Shown here: positions 30,342-40,395 of the stretch, in pieces
Layout of the letters: every line of letters starts with the position of its first letter
Position numbering within the stretch: position 1 is the first letter of the stretch
Assembly (NCBI GenBank): GCA_030998225.1
Contig: JAPYXD010000308.1
Span: forward strand, 3,606,001-3,670,000
Direction of reading: 5' to 3'
DNA: 64,000 nucleotides
DNA from: Diplolepis rosae
Lineage: Eukaryota > Arthropoda > Insecta > Hymenoptera > Diplolepididae
The notes under the pieces: generated by a model
Told to the model about the DNA's origin: nothing
Seen by the model: only the letters and a program-made list of their open reading frames with translations
Database searches by the model: none
Position numbers and translations under genes: made by a program

Positions 30342-31417
30342 TTATCTGTATCTTTGTTGTAAAAAATGATTATTATTGTTTCTATAATTATTATTTCTAT
30401 TTTGCAAATTATTATTGTTATTGTTATTAAAATTATAATTTCTATTCCTAAAAAAATTATTATTCGGAAAATTATTGTAATTGTTTCTTGAAAAATTATT
30501 ATTATTAATTCCTTGACCATTTAAATTATTATATCCTTGTTGGTTAGGATACGAAAAATTTTGTTGTTTATTATTAAGAACTGCATCTTGAGCATTACTT
30601 AAATGAACACATTTTTCAGTTGTGTGACCTGGTTTTTTACAAATCAAACAAATTTATCTTCGCCTGCTACATTAAACCGAGTAACCTTACTATTTTTATT
30701 ATTTGTTTGTTCGTCACTTTTTAAACATTCCATATTTTTATTTTTTCGTAGTGCGAAATTTGCAGCTAATCTTCGTTCAATATCAATACTGTCTTTAATG
30801 ACTTCCCTAAAAGTATCCTTTTCTTCTAAACGAATTTCTAACTCGGGACGCAAGCCGCGTATAAAACATTGTATTACATCTCTTTCTAAATTTTGTTTGA
30901 AAGCATTATCTACCTGACCGCCATTATTGAGTCTGTGAGCATCTCCTATTCTGTCAGCAATTTTTTTATTTCTGGTGGCATAGGAAAGGATATTTTCTCT
31001 TTCCCACATAAATTTATTACCTAATTCTCCCTGTAACTGGTACACGCTTTTCGCAGGGGCATTTACTCTTTTAAATTTTTGTATCAATTCCTCTATTGTT
31101 GCATAAGTGGAACCAAAAATTCATTTTCTAGCTTCTCCAGTTAATTTACCTCTTAATAACCTTGCAAGATTTTCTTGGGCAGCAGGTGTCGGCAGCATTG
31201 CCTTTGCTTCCATGCAACCCTCAATAAAATGTGACAATGGGACGTTACTTCCGCCGAACAATGGGACCACCTCTAGCGCGTCGCGTAAGGATACCTGCCG
31301 GCTGTTGGGTATGACTACGGCCATTTCTTCGTTATTTACTATTACTGGATTATCTTGCTTCATGACTTCTGTGTCGCTTTTGTCGTCGTCGCTGTCGTTG
31401 TTACTAATTATAGATTC
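30342..31417 (-). pseudogene. gag: Gypsy element 4, gag downstream of the hAT insertion
   Basis: On the minus strand, from the target duplication: SIISNNDSDDDKSDTEV, IPNSRQVSLRDALEVVPLFG, HFIEGCMEAKAMLP, ENLARLLRGKLTGEA (to 31121). After a frameshift come VNAPAKSVYQLQGELG, RDVIQCFIRGLRPELEIRLE and DIERRLAANFALRKN (31087-30644). After a further 1-nt shift the CCHC knuckle CLICKKPGHTTEKC (about 30655-30614) is followed by an Asn-rich tail to 30342. The middle resembles a gypsy capsid domain. Pol does not follow, so the element is 3'-truncated. Confidence 0.85.
31410..31417. repeat. 8-bp target-site duplication, left
   Basis: ATAGATTC directly outside the hAT left end; identical to 36992-36999. 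Eight base pairs is the duplication size of hAT transposases. Confidence 0.95.
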
Positions 31418-31884
31418 CAGTGTCTCCAGAACGTGGGATTTTTCGGCCCCCACCACGTTCCCATCTGGGAGAAACACATGCAAACGTGGCGTGTCAGTGT
31501 GTCGGATCTGTTACACGCTGCGGTCACCAGCTTCGTGTAAAGCCGAAGGTGCACGAAGACGGACTTCGTTACAATGCTTGAGTTTTCAAGTTATTTTTAG
31601 ATTTCACGCTTTCGTTTATCGAGTCGAAATTAAGAATTGTATTTTTCTCGAGTACGTGCAAAAGAGGCGCGAAGCAGACGACGAATTTGAATTTACGAAG
31701 TATATAGTTCAAGAAATAACACTTTTCTTCAATTTCTTGAAGAAAGTCTGCATGAAATAAACATCAGTATGATCTTGGAAAATTTCATGAGGATTTCAAC
31801 ACTTCAAAAATAAACTTTCAGTGAAATTTAGTGACAATAAATGTATAAAATTTGAATCAATATATAATTTTCCATTCAAATTTG
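31418..31884. repeat. hAT left terminal inverted repeat
   Basis: Inverse of 36527-36991. It includes GGTGGGGGCCGAAAAATCCC (inverse) near the tip and TTCCATTCAAATTTGTATA at the inner edge. The last few codons of the transposase ORF lie inside it. Confidence 0.93.
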
Positions 31885-33233
31885 TATACGTTGAACCTAT
31901 TCAAAGTAAATTTCAAGAATAGGAAATATGCGAGTGTCAAAGGATTCTGCATTTTTCCTAATAAGTCTTTGGCCTTCTCTACCTTCTCAGATACGAGGAC
32001 CATAAGATACTGAAGAATAACTTCCCAATTCTTTATTATAATGTCTATGCATCGATAGCGGACAAGCCAGCGAGTTTCAGAATGACTGGGAATTTTTTGA
32101 TAGTCATTTCCTAATTCCAAAACAATCGATCGAAAAATAGCCGTTCGCTTGGAGCTAGCATTAAGGAAGGCTGGCAAATCTTTGATTAGATCCTCTACAT
32201 CTGGGATTGTGGCACAAGCATATTTTGCTACAATTGCTGACGAATGCGAGACACACGGAAAAACAATTAAACGGGGACTTTTTTCTTTTAATTTTGTTTT
32301 AACTGAGGACCTATTGCCGACCATCGCCTGTGCATTATCACAAGCTAAAGCACAGATATTAGATAAAGGGATTTTCTGCCCGGACAATGCTTTTTCGAAC
32401 GCATCAAAAATTTTAGAGGCAGAACAATCCGAAGCATTTACATTAATAAGCTGGAGCAATTCCACCCTGACAGAAAATGTCGTTGGCTCCACATATCGAA
32501 CCATTAATGACAGCCACTTTTCTAGAGTCCTGTCGTTCGTTTCGTCTTCGTACACTGAAAATGATTGCTTACGCAAAATATTTGCCATGCGATCAGTTTC
32601 AGCAGCACATACGACGTTATTTACAACTAGGACCATTTTAGTGTGGCTCAATCTAACGTCTTTTAAAACCGAAGTTTCCATATCTTGGGAAAGTCCTATC
32701 AATTCTGATGAAATCGCGAATGGTAAATTATGCTCTACGAAAAATGTACTAATCCTAATCTCTGCTTCTTGTACTTTCTGTTTGAAAGTAACACTTTCCG
32801 GAATCGTGGAATTTGTGAATTCTGAAGCAGAAGAACTTGCTACACAAGGTTCAACACTGTAAGAATTGGCAGTTACATTAGAAGAATTTTCACTTACTAC
32901 TCCATGACATTCTAATTTATTTGAAAACTCTTGCTTCTTTCTGTGTGATAAAGATGCTTCATGCTTTTCAATTTCCGATTTGCCACATAGCAACGTTTTA
33001 TTGCAAATTTTGCAATGAAATCTTGTTTCATCTGCTAATGTAACCACCCACTCTCTCCACGACGGAAATTCCTCAAACCATCCCAACTGAAAGTTTTTTG
33101 CATTTTTCATGACTTTTCTAGCGGGTTGACATTCGTTTGAACCAGAGTTCAAACGGTGGTCAACCTTCGTTTGAACCTGGCTGTCCTTCAAAACACTCGA
33201 ATTTGGGTCAACCGGATTACTCATTGTGAACAA
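31857..33233 (-). CDS. hAT-family transposase, C-terminus truncated (458 aa)
   Basis: This is a cut-and-paste transposase with an N-terminal zinc finger of BED/C2H2 type (C74, C77, H91, H97 in FHCKICNKTLLCG...SHRKK). Its RNase H-fold core has FSVYEDETNDRTLEKW at 225-240 (first catalytic Asp region), CALACDNAQAMVG at 294-306 (second Asp), VFPCVSHSSAI at 324-334 (C-x2-H) and HSETRWL at 384-390. The reading frame is clean over 1.37 kb, which suggests recent activity or selection. After LTLAYFLFLKFTLNRFN (about 432-448) it runs into the inverted arm and stops, so the C-terminal dimerisation region with the catalytic Glu is missing. Family members are usually above 600 aa. It cannot be active alone. 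Confidence 0.88.
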   Translation of the reverse strand: MFTMSNPVDPNSSVLKDSQVQTKVDHRLNSGSNECQPARKVMKNAKNFQLGWFEEFPSWREWVVTLADETRFHCKICNKTLLCGKSEIEKHEASLSHRKKQEFSNKLECHGVVSENSSNVTANSYSVEPCVASSSASEFTNSTIPESVTFKQKVQEAEIRISTFFVEHNLPFAISSELIGLSQDMETSVLKDVRLSHTKMVLVVNNVVCAAETDRMANILRKQSFSVYEDETNDRTLEKWLSLMVRYVEPTTFSVRVELLQLINVNASDCSASKIFDAFEKALSGQKIPLSNICALACDNAQAMVGNRSSVKTKLKEKSPRLIVFPCVSHSSAIVAKYACATIPDVEDLIKDLPAFLNASSKRTAIFRSIVLELGNDYQKIPSHSETRWLVRYRCIDIIIKNWEVILQYLMVLVSEKVEKAKDLLGKMQNPLTLAYFLFLKFTLNRFNVYKFEWKIIY

Positions 33234-33239
33234 TAAATT

Positions 33240-36200
33240 ATACGACGAAGGAAAACAGAATTATTTGAAAAGAATTAATAAGATGAAAAGTCGATAAAAT
33301 TGAGCGAATGTGAATAATTTGTAATCTGCACACAAATTAAGTTTCACAAAATAAACTTACCCACAAGGATCAAACAATAACGTACGTAAGAGCACTCACG
33401 TATCACCAAATAATAATATAATATTCTTACTTTTGCCGTTTTCAATAAGGAATTGCGATAAAAATATGAAGAATCCACACTCTTGCCTTCTCAAATAACG
33501 CATAAAGCGAGAATCAAGTATATCTTAGAAGAAAACAAAAGAAGGTTGCTATTATTATTTGTTTTCGTCTCCAATTTGACCTCTATACCGTTGGTTTGCG
33601 ATTTAAAACATTGGTAACTTTTTGGCTATTAATCTGATTGAGCTACAACTTTTCAGAAAACTTTCTTTACTAAAGTATTAAAATTTTTCTCCTGTAGATA
33701 GTTTCAGAAAATGTAGACACTTAATACAATATTAATAAAATCGTAAAATTCTGAAAATTTGTTAAGCTAGCGCGAGTGGAAGTAGAGAAAACAATTTTTT
33801 TTTTAAATGTACTTCTCCCAATTACTTGAAAAATTAGAAGTTTTAAAAATTTTTGCAAAAGGAAAAACGATGTGCCTTGAAAGTGTGTACAAGTCCTTGA
33901 AATTCAAATTCGAACGATTTTTATAATTAATTATCCTGTACATTTGAAGATACAATTTTTGTATTTGGAATAAGTTTTCTGCAATTACGAAAAAATTTAT
34001 TTAGAGTACATAAAATTTATTGAACTATTACTAGTAAACTCTACCTCCGTGGTGGTGTGAAAAGGAGTTTTATTTCAGAATATTTGGGATTCTCTAAGAA
34101 TGAACCAGCTTTTTTATTTTAATATTTCAAATGTGTTTTCTTTCTTTTATGTTTAAGGCAAAAACTAGATCTAAAAAAAGCAAAAAAACCTATTTCTCTA
34201 ATTGCGTCCAAGATTAGAGCAGAATCTATGCAACCGATTGTTAAAGGTTTTAAAAGTTTTCGCTTTAATTTAAAAAGCAAGTCTTCATAGTATTTTACTA
34301 AGTAATGAAAGTATGTCTACAATTGTTTTCTTGAATCCTACCCAAAGGTCAAACATGGTGCAAAAATGTCGTAAAATAAGAAAAATGTCTGAGTACTTTG
34401 AAGAAGTTTTTCTAAATCGATATGTTTCATATTCCAATAATATTTAGGAATATTTATTAAAATATTCATCTTCTAAATTTGTTTGATTAATGTACAGAGT
34501 ACACTTTATATTTGAAATTTGTATACACTCTAAATCTGAATCAGTCAAATTTTCACTGATTGAATCAGTGATTTGCCTTTTCACTGAATCATCAGTGGAA
34601 ACAATATTTTTCACTGTTAAATCAGTTACTTTTCACTGAAGTAATCAGTGAAATTTGACTGATTCACAGTAACCTGTTTTTAGTTATTTAAATCAGTCAA
34701 ATTTCACTGATAATCAGTAGATTTTGACTGATTCATATTTGAAATTTGTACAGTTTTTAAAAAAATTCGAAACTTTTTGAATTTAGTAGTTTATTTATAA
34801 AATTTGAGAATGTTGTAGTTGATATTTCTATATAGAACTTTAAGCATTTATGTACATAAAATTTCATTTAAAGTTTCTTCTATCGGTATTCAAAACTTTC
34901 AACAATTTTGCAAGATCAGTCAAATGCAAAATTTGACAGAGTATTTAATCAAAATATTTACATTTATTTTTTAAATTTTTTGAAAATAATTCGACTAAAA
35001 TAATGATTAATAAGATTTTGTAACATTGTGGGAATATTGGAACGCTGCAAGATTAAATTTTGAGTACAATTTTCAATTAATGAATGTTTAAAGAATTGAG
35101 TGAAAGCATCAATTAAAAAATATTTTTACTTTATAAATTTGATTAAGTGCAGTAATAAGAAAATTTTGACTTTCTATAAAGCATTTCATTTATCTGATTA
35201 AAAGTCTGTGCATACGTCACTAAAACGCAAGATTAAAAAACTTTAAACTGCTTTTACCATCAATCTATGAATGTGGATTTTAAACCGTAATTTAATGTGT
35301 CTTATTTTTTTTTGATAAAATATTTTTAACATAATTTTTTGCTTAAAGTAGCCGATTTACTCGATTAAAAATTGGTCAACTTGTATATTTCAAAATTCTG
35401 TAATAAAAGTATTTTCATATTATGTTTTTGTATCCTATGCGTAGAATTTTAATTTTAAAATTGAGATTTCTCACAAAGAAGAAAGATTGTCTTATTAAAG
35501 CAGTTTATACCCAGAAATTAAAAATCATTTACTTAATATTTCGATTCCAAACATTGAATATTTATTGACTTTGAATAAAACAGAAAAAAATTTTTTATGA
35601 AGTTTTAAAATCTTTTTACAATGTTACGAATTGGGCCGAATTTAGAATTACGAAATCTTTCATTAGAAAAAGAAAAAGTCACTCACATGAAATAAACTTC
35701 TGTAAGAATTATCAAGATTGAAGAGATGTTAAAATATTTGAAAAATAATGCAATTGTAAAATTGCAATTTATATCAATATTTGACAAATTTTTAGCTTTC
35801 TCAATCAAAGCATTATCCGGAAATTTTTAGTTCCTATAAAAAGATGGAATATTTATCAATTTCTTGAATGTTCATACATTAAAAAAATATCGAATTAGAG
35901 AATTATATGCAAAGTATTTTCCATTAAGAAGACATAAACATGACATAATTAGTTTTATATCTACATTTTCAGCTTACTTTTTTGTGGCTTAAGCACACAT
36001 TTTGAATTCGAAATACAAAAATGCTCTACAGAGTTGAAGTATTTCCTGAATCAATTATTATTGATCTATAATTCTATTGGAAAATTTGTTGTTTACTGTT
36101 CAAATCTTACTACGATTTCAGACGGACAGACAAATTAAGAACTACAAAATATTTCATCCAAAAGATTGCACTCCTCCATAAAATCTTGTCAAATTGTAAC

Positions 36201-36520
36201 AAGATTTGAACACTTCGAACGAACATTTTTATGTAAAATTTAAAGTTGATTGATATTTATATGTTAATATGGAAATACCAATAAACACATATTTTAGCTT
36301 TTTAATTTATCTACTGCTATTAGACAATTTTCCATTTCCGTAGAGATTCTAAGTTTTGGAATGAAAAGTTTGTGCTTAGGCTATAAAAATGTGAGATGAA
36401 AATATTTCTAACATATAACTGAAAATATAAATTATGAACTTGAATTTTATATTCATTTTATCTTGATAGAAAATATTGTTCTAATTGAAAAATTGTTAAA
36501 TGTACAAAATTAGTAAGAAG
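33240..36520. other. Non-coding interior of the hAT transposon
   Basis: AT-rich with no credible ORF. It holds a 211-bp nested insertion (34524-34734). A line CTCTACCTCCGTGGTGGTGT near 34040 resembles one near 40390. Confidence 0.6.
34524..34734. mobile_element. 211-bp palindromic insertion with a 16-bp target duplication
   Basis: Flanked by an exact 16-bp direct repeat ATATTTGAAATTTGTA (34508-34523 and 34735-34750). The insert is built from GAATCAGTCAAA / TTTGACTGATTC and repeated TTTTCACTGA/AATCAGTG motifs on both strands. A relative is at 55985-56365. A 16-bp duplication is longer than DNA transposons normally make. Confidence 0.75.
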
Positions 36521-36526
36521 TATATA

Positions 36527-36991
36527 AATTTGAATGGAAAATTATATATTGATTCAAATTTTATACATTTATTGTCACTAAATTTCGCTGAAAGTTTATT
36601 TTTGAAGTGTTGAAATCCTCATGAAATTTTCCAAGATCATACTGATGTTTATTTCATGCAGACTTTCTTCAAGAAATTGAAGAAAAGTGTTATTTCTTGA
36701 ACTATATACTTCGTAAATTCAAATTCGTCGTCTGCTTCGCGCCTCTTTTGCACGTACTCGAGAAAAATACAATTCTTAATTTCGACTCGATAAACGAAAG
36801 CGTGAAATCTAAAAATAACTTGAAAACTCAAGCAGTGTAACGAAGTCCGTCTTCGTGCACCTTCGGCTTGACACGAAGCTGGTGACCGCAGCGTGTAGCA
36901 GAGCCGACACACTGACACGCCACGTTTGCATGTGTTTCTCCCAGATGGGAACGTGGTGGGGGCCGAAAAATCCCACGTTCTGGAGACACTG
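36527..36991. repeat. hAT right terminal inverted repeat
   Basis: Inverse of 31418-31884, ending CACTG at 36991 before the octamer duplication. Open frames seen in it on both strands are copies of those in the left arm and are not genes. Confidence 0.93.
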
Positions 36992-36999
36992 ATAGATTC
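36992..36999. repeat. 8-bp target-site duplication, right
   Basis: ATAGATTC directly outside the hAT right end; identical to 31410-31417. Confidence 0.95.
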
Positions 37000-37375
37000 G
37001 CGTGCCAATGACGTTTCCAATCTTTCCTTCAAAGTTTTATTGTCTATTGTTGTTACTGTCGAGCTTAGCAAATTGAATTCGTCAAAATATGATAATTCGT
37101 TGGTTAGAGTTTGGTCTTGATTACTAGATCCTGTTACAATGCTTAAATCTGGACAGAAACTTTAATGAAAGCCGCTATTTTTTCCAGAATTTTCACTTGA
37201 TATACTTTGATTATTAATTAGTCTTGTCTAAACTTGAATCATCTAACTTAAGATTGTTATCTAATTCTTGTTCTGTAGGAATTGGATCAGGGATGTTTTG
37301 GTACTTATTATCAGCTAAATATTCTCTATTTCTAATTGGTTTTATTTTTAAAATACCCTATTTTTCAAGAAAAAT
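36992..37375 (-). pseudogene. Gypsy element 4, gag N-terminal part upstream of the hAT insertion
   Basis: On the minus strand, 37360 to 37000 gives NREYLADNKYQNIPDPIPTE, NQSISSENSGKN, then STVTTIDNKTLKERLETSLA ending at the duplicated octamer. The next residues (SIISNNDSDDD) continue on the other side of the hAT. A stop and frame change near 37130-37160 show decay. The true start codon is uncertain (near 37360). Confidence 0.7.
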
Positions 37376-38216
37376 AAATTGAGATTAGTAAAATTTATTT
37401 TTAATTTGTTTATTTATTTTTAATAACAATATAAATTGAAATAAAATTTGTATTTCTTCATTAGGAAATAAAATAATGATATAAAGATATAATTATTTCA
37501 AATATTTAAATTAAATAAATTATCACTCAATTGATTATAAATTTATAATCTTCAACAATAAATTTCTTAAAATAATAAAATATTTTTCTTACCAACTGCA
37601 TGTGCCCTTTATGTAAATTAAAATAATTCATTTTATTTATTTATAAATTGTTTATAACAATTAAACAAATTTCGTTATAACAATGATCATTCGAAATATT
37701 CATAAATTATTTTCATTATATTGGACAGGTTAACTTGAGTGCAAATCTTTGAACAATTTTTTTTGTTTTGCAAGCAAAAATATTCTGTTCCTTAACAGAG
37801 TTGAAATTAAAGTTATAAACATGACAATCACAAGCACTTCGAACTTTGCCTTACCCAATGATCGTAATCAATGGTGACCGTTCGACGTACCCAAAAAGGA
37901 CTTATACTCTGGTGTGCTGTTTTTTATGTTTGTTTTAACTTAAATAAAAACTTAGTTTACAAATTAGAATATGTTTTTAAATAAGATAAGTTCCTTAATC
38001 ACTTAGGTTAGCCTCAAGGTCAGATTCCTGCGTGATTTTTCAGACTTATTTTATTTTATACAATTTATGTAAATTATAAAATTTCAAAGAAATGGTTTGA
38101 TTATTAAATCATTAAGGTTAGCCCCAAGATCAAATCCCTTTGTGATCTAAGAAATCTATCTTATTGAAATTCTAAGTTACAAGTTGAAATAATATTTCAT
38201 AACATTTATTTATTCA
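37376..38216. other. AT-rich region upstream of gypsy element 4 gag
   Basis: Expected to hold the 5' leader of the minus-strand element. No primer-binding site or LTR end could be identified. TTAGCCYCAAGRTCA-type direct repeats occur at about 38007 and 38115. Confidence 0.45.
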
Positions 38217-38220
38217 CTAT

Positions 38221-39370
38221 TGTCACGTCCCGCGACTCTACCACCTAGAGTAATAAACAAATTAAGGAACCAATGAAGAGATCAAGGCAACATTACCACG
38301 CCCTTGATCATATTGACTCAACAGCAAGATCTAACAAGAAATAGGAAGATCGTTAAAATCGAAAGGCAAATCTAAATAGATATATTTGGCTGTGACATTA
38401 ACGCCAAGTAATAAATTTCATCGGAACGTGACTCATCGGTAAAGGCAACTCGTTCGACTTTAAACACCAAAATATGGAAAAGATCGTACACCTTGTTTTT
38501 ACTTCCACAGTAGTTGACCTTTTCGTTAGAATCGAATAACAGATAAAATAGACTGCGACATTAGTCTTAGGCAATGAATTTCATTGGAGCACGAGTCATC
38601 AGAGAAGGCAACTCATCCGATCTTAATACCAAATATGGAAAAGGCGGTACACCTTGTTTTGCTCCCACTATAGGCAACCTTGCAAAAGTTCTATAAAAAG
38701 CGAAAGTTCTAATAGAGATCAGTTCAGTCAACATCCAATTTCTACAATGTAACCAACGCGAGTTCAGTCAATTCAGTCACTTAGTCGACATCCAATTTCT
38801 ACAATGTAACATCCGATTTTTACAATGTAACCAACGCGAGTTCAGTCCAGTACCATCATCTCTACACGGCGAGTTCAGTTCTGTCTAGTCCAGTTTTATT
38901 ATCTCCACGCTACGAGTTCAGTCCAGCCTCATCAGATTTTACCGCTACTCAGACGAATTCCTACTCAACGCTGAGTTCAACGACATTAGAAAGTGAAGGG
39001 GAATCACCGTCCAAAATTCTCTCTAAACTTGGATCAAGAATCGACTAGACCAACCGTCTCAACAACGAATTTCCCATCAAACAAGTACTATCTCAACGAT
39101 CTCAACGAGGACTCAACTGACCACCTTCGCTCCACTGGACTCAATAATTCATCAGACAAATTTCACTCAAAGGTACATCTAAATTTCAATTCGATTTCCA
39201 ATTCCATGATGCTTATTCGTTTCTCAATTTGATTGTCAATAAACATACTTTATATCAATAACCATTCTCAATCACTGACTTCTCCTCATCCCTTAGAGAG
39301 GATCCTTTTCGATCCTAACATAAAACGAGGAATCTTTTAGGAAGAGAAATGTTACGTTTCTGACGTAACA
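38221..39370 (+). mobile_element. Solo gypsy LTR (1150 bp) with 4-bp target duplication
   Basis: It starts TGTCACGTCCCGCGAC and ends TGACGTAACA, the same termini as the LTR at 4391-7278, but the body differs (a separate subfamily). CTAT lies directly outside both ends (38217-38220 and 39371-39374). No polypurine tract precedes it and no primer site follows it, so it is a solo LTR from LTR-LTR recombination. It contains repeated GAGTTCAGTC / CATCCAATTTCTACAATGTA motifs at 38730-38940. Confidence 0.9.
38692..38723 (+). promoter_or_regulatory. Putative core promoter in the solo LTR
   Basis: TATAAAAAG (38692-38700) with TCAGT at 38719-38723 has the same arrangement as in the LTR at 4576-4613. 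Confidence 0.5.
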
Positions 39371-39445
39371 CTATTAATAATCAATGTGTTAAATTTCATT
39401 TGACTTGTGTTTCCCGGGACGATGCACCAGAAAAAATAAAGATAC

Positions 39446-40157
39446 TGTTACGTCACAAGTACGTGAATGCTTACTTTGATCGAAGATTCCTCGTTTTAAG
39501 TTAGGATCGAGTGATCCTCGCTTAGGGATGAAGATATGTCAAAGAAAAGACACAATGATTATTAAATAATACAAATTAAACTTATTAAAATAATTATAAA
39601 TTGGAAATTATAAAAATGTTGATACAATTGGTTTATAATTGGAGGCACAGGCTGGTTGGTTGGAAAAAGACAGAAGATAGAGAGAGAAGTACGGTACCTC
39701 TGGTTGACTTAGTCGAATGGTTCCTTTTTAATTAATCCGCACAGGTGTGAGGAAGACAGCAATATAATCCAATTGGTGTGAGGAAGACAACAATATTATC
39801 TCACTTAGACACTGACTCTAAAATCCTTTCAAGGATTTGAGAATAGACCACGGTAAATTTATGACTCTCGGGTCTTCACACTGGTAAACTGCACGGTATA
39901 ATTGTCTCACGCTGAGAATCCTTTTTAGTTTTTAGAAATTTGCTGCACTTAAATTCAGCTCACAAGACTAGTTTTACCCTTAGCGGCGTGTCCTTTTTAT
40001 ATTATATTTTTTGGTGGTGTCACGCATTGCGCAGTCTTCCGCTGTGTGTGACGTAGTTATACCTCTCTTTTCAATCGGTGATTTTCTCTCTCTTTTAGTA
40101 ATTTCCCCAGATTTTTCTTTAGACCTAGCCTGTGCCTAAACTATATTCTAATACGTC
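39446..40157 (-). mobile_element. Gypsy LTR on the minus strand, first 13 bp missing
   Basis: At 39446 TGTTACGTCAC is the inverted LTR end. The body matches 12655-13281 and the U5 block of the LTR ending at 7278. It stops at ATACGTC (40157), lacking the terminal GCGGGACGTGACA. It contains two 31-bp repeats (39744 and 39775) against three in the sister. Confidence 0.85.
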
Positions 40158-40159
40158 TC

Positions 40160-40395
40160 ATTCATTCATCATTCATCTGATATAGGAGGACATAAAGGAG
40201 TAACAAAAACTTGTAATAGAATCAGACGAAGATATTATTGGGAAAATATGAAATTGGATATACAAAAATATATACAACTCTGTTAACAATGTGAACTTAA
40301 AAAACTTGTTGGAGTGAAAACAAAAACCCTATGGTAATCACTGATACCCCAGGAACAGCATTTGAGAAAATTTCAATGGATATTGTAACTCTACC
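40160..40395 (+). pseudogene. Gypsy integrase zinc-finger fragment
   Basis: The plus frame reads HHSSDIGGHKGVTKT, RRRYYWENMKLDIQKYIQ, a stop, then QCELKKLVGVKTK. This is the HHCC finger of a gypsy integrase related to but distinct from those at 1765 and 24100. A TAA replaces sequence just before the second Cys pair, and a 1-nt shift follows. It ends after FQWIL near 40390. Confidence 0.8.

Larger units (their letters stand above)
31418..36991 (-). mobile_element. hAT transposon, 5574 bp, with about 460-bp terminal inverted repeats
   Basis: Both ends read CAGTGTCTCCAGAACGTGGG inwards, a hAT-type CAGTG terminus. They are flanked by an identical octamer, so the boundaries are exact. The inverted arms (31418 to about 31884, and about 36527 to 36991) are nearly identical for some 460 bp, unusually long for hAT. 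The interior has one transposase ORF (31857-33233, minus) next to the left arm and 3.3 kb of AT-rich non-coding DNA with a small nested insertion. It is inserted in the gag gene of gypsy element 4. Probably non-autonomous, since the transposase is incomplete. Confidence 0.93.

Noticed and set aside
30603..31760. Plus-strand ORFs of 104 and 217 aa
   Set aside because: Antisense to gypsy gag and extending into the hAT arm; the second recurs only because the arm is duplicated.
32149..32862. 237-aa plus-strand ORF
   Set aside because: It is the antisense shadow of the hAT transposase, whose zinc finger and catalytic motifs are on the minus strand.
36649..37120. ORFs across the right hAT end
   Set aside because: They fuse inverted-arm sequence to gag sequence across the insertion junction and are not a native gene.
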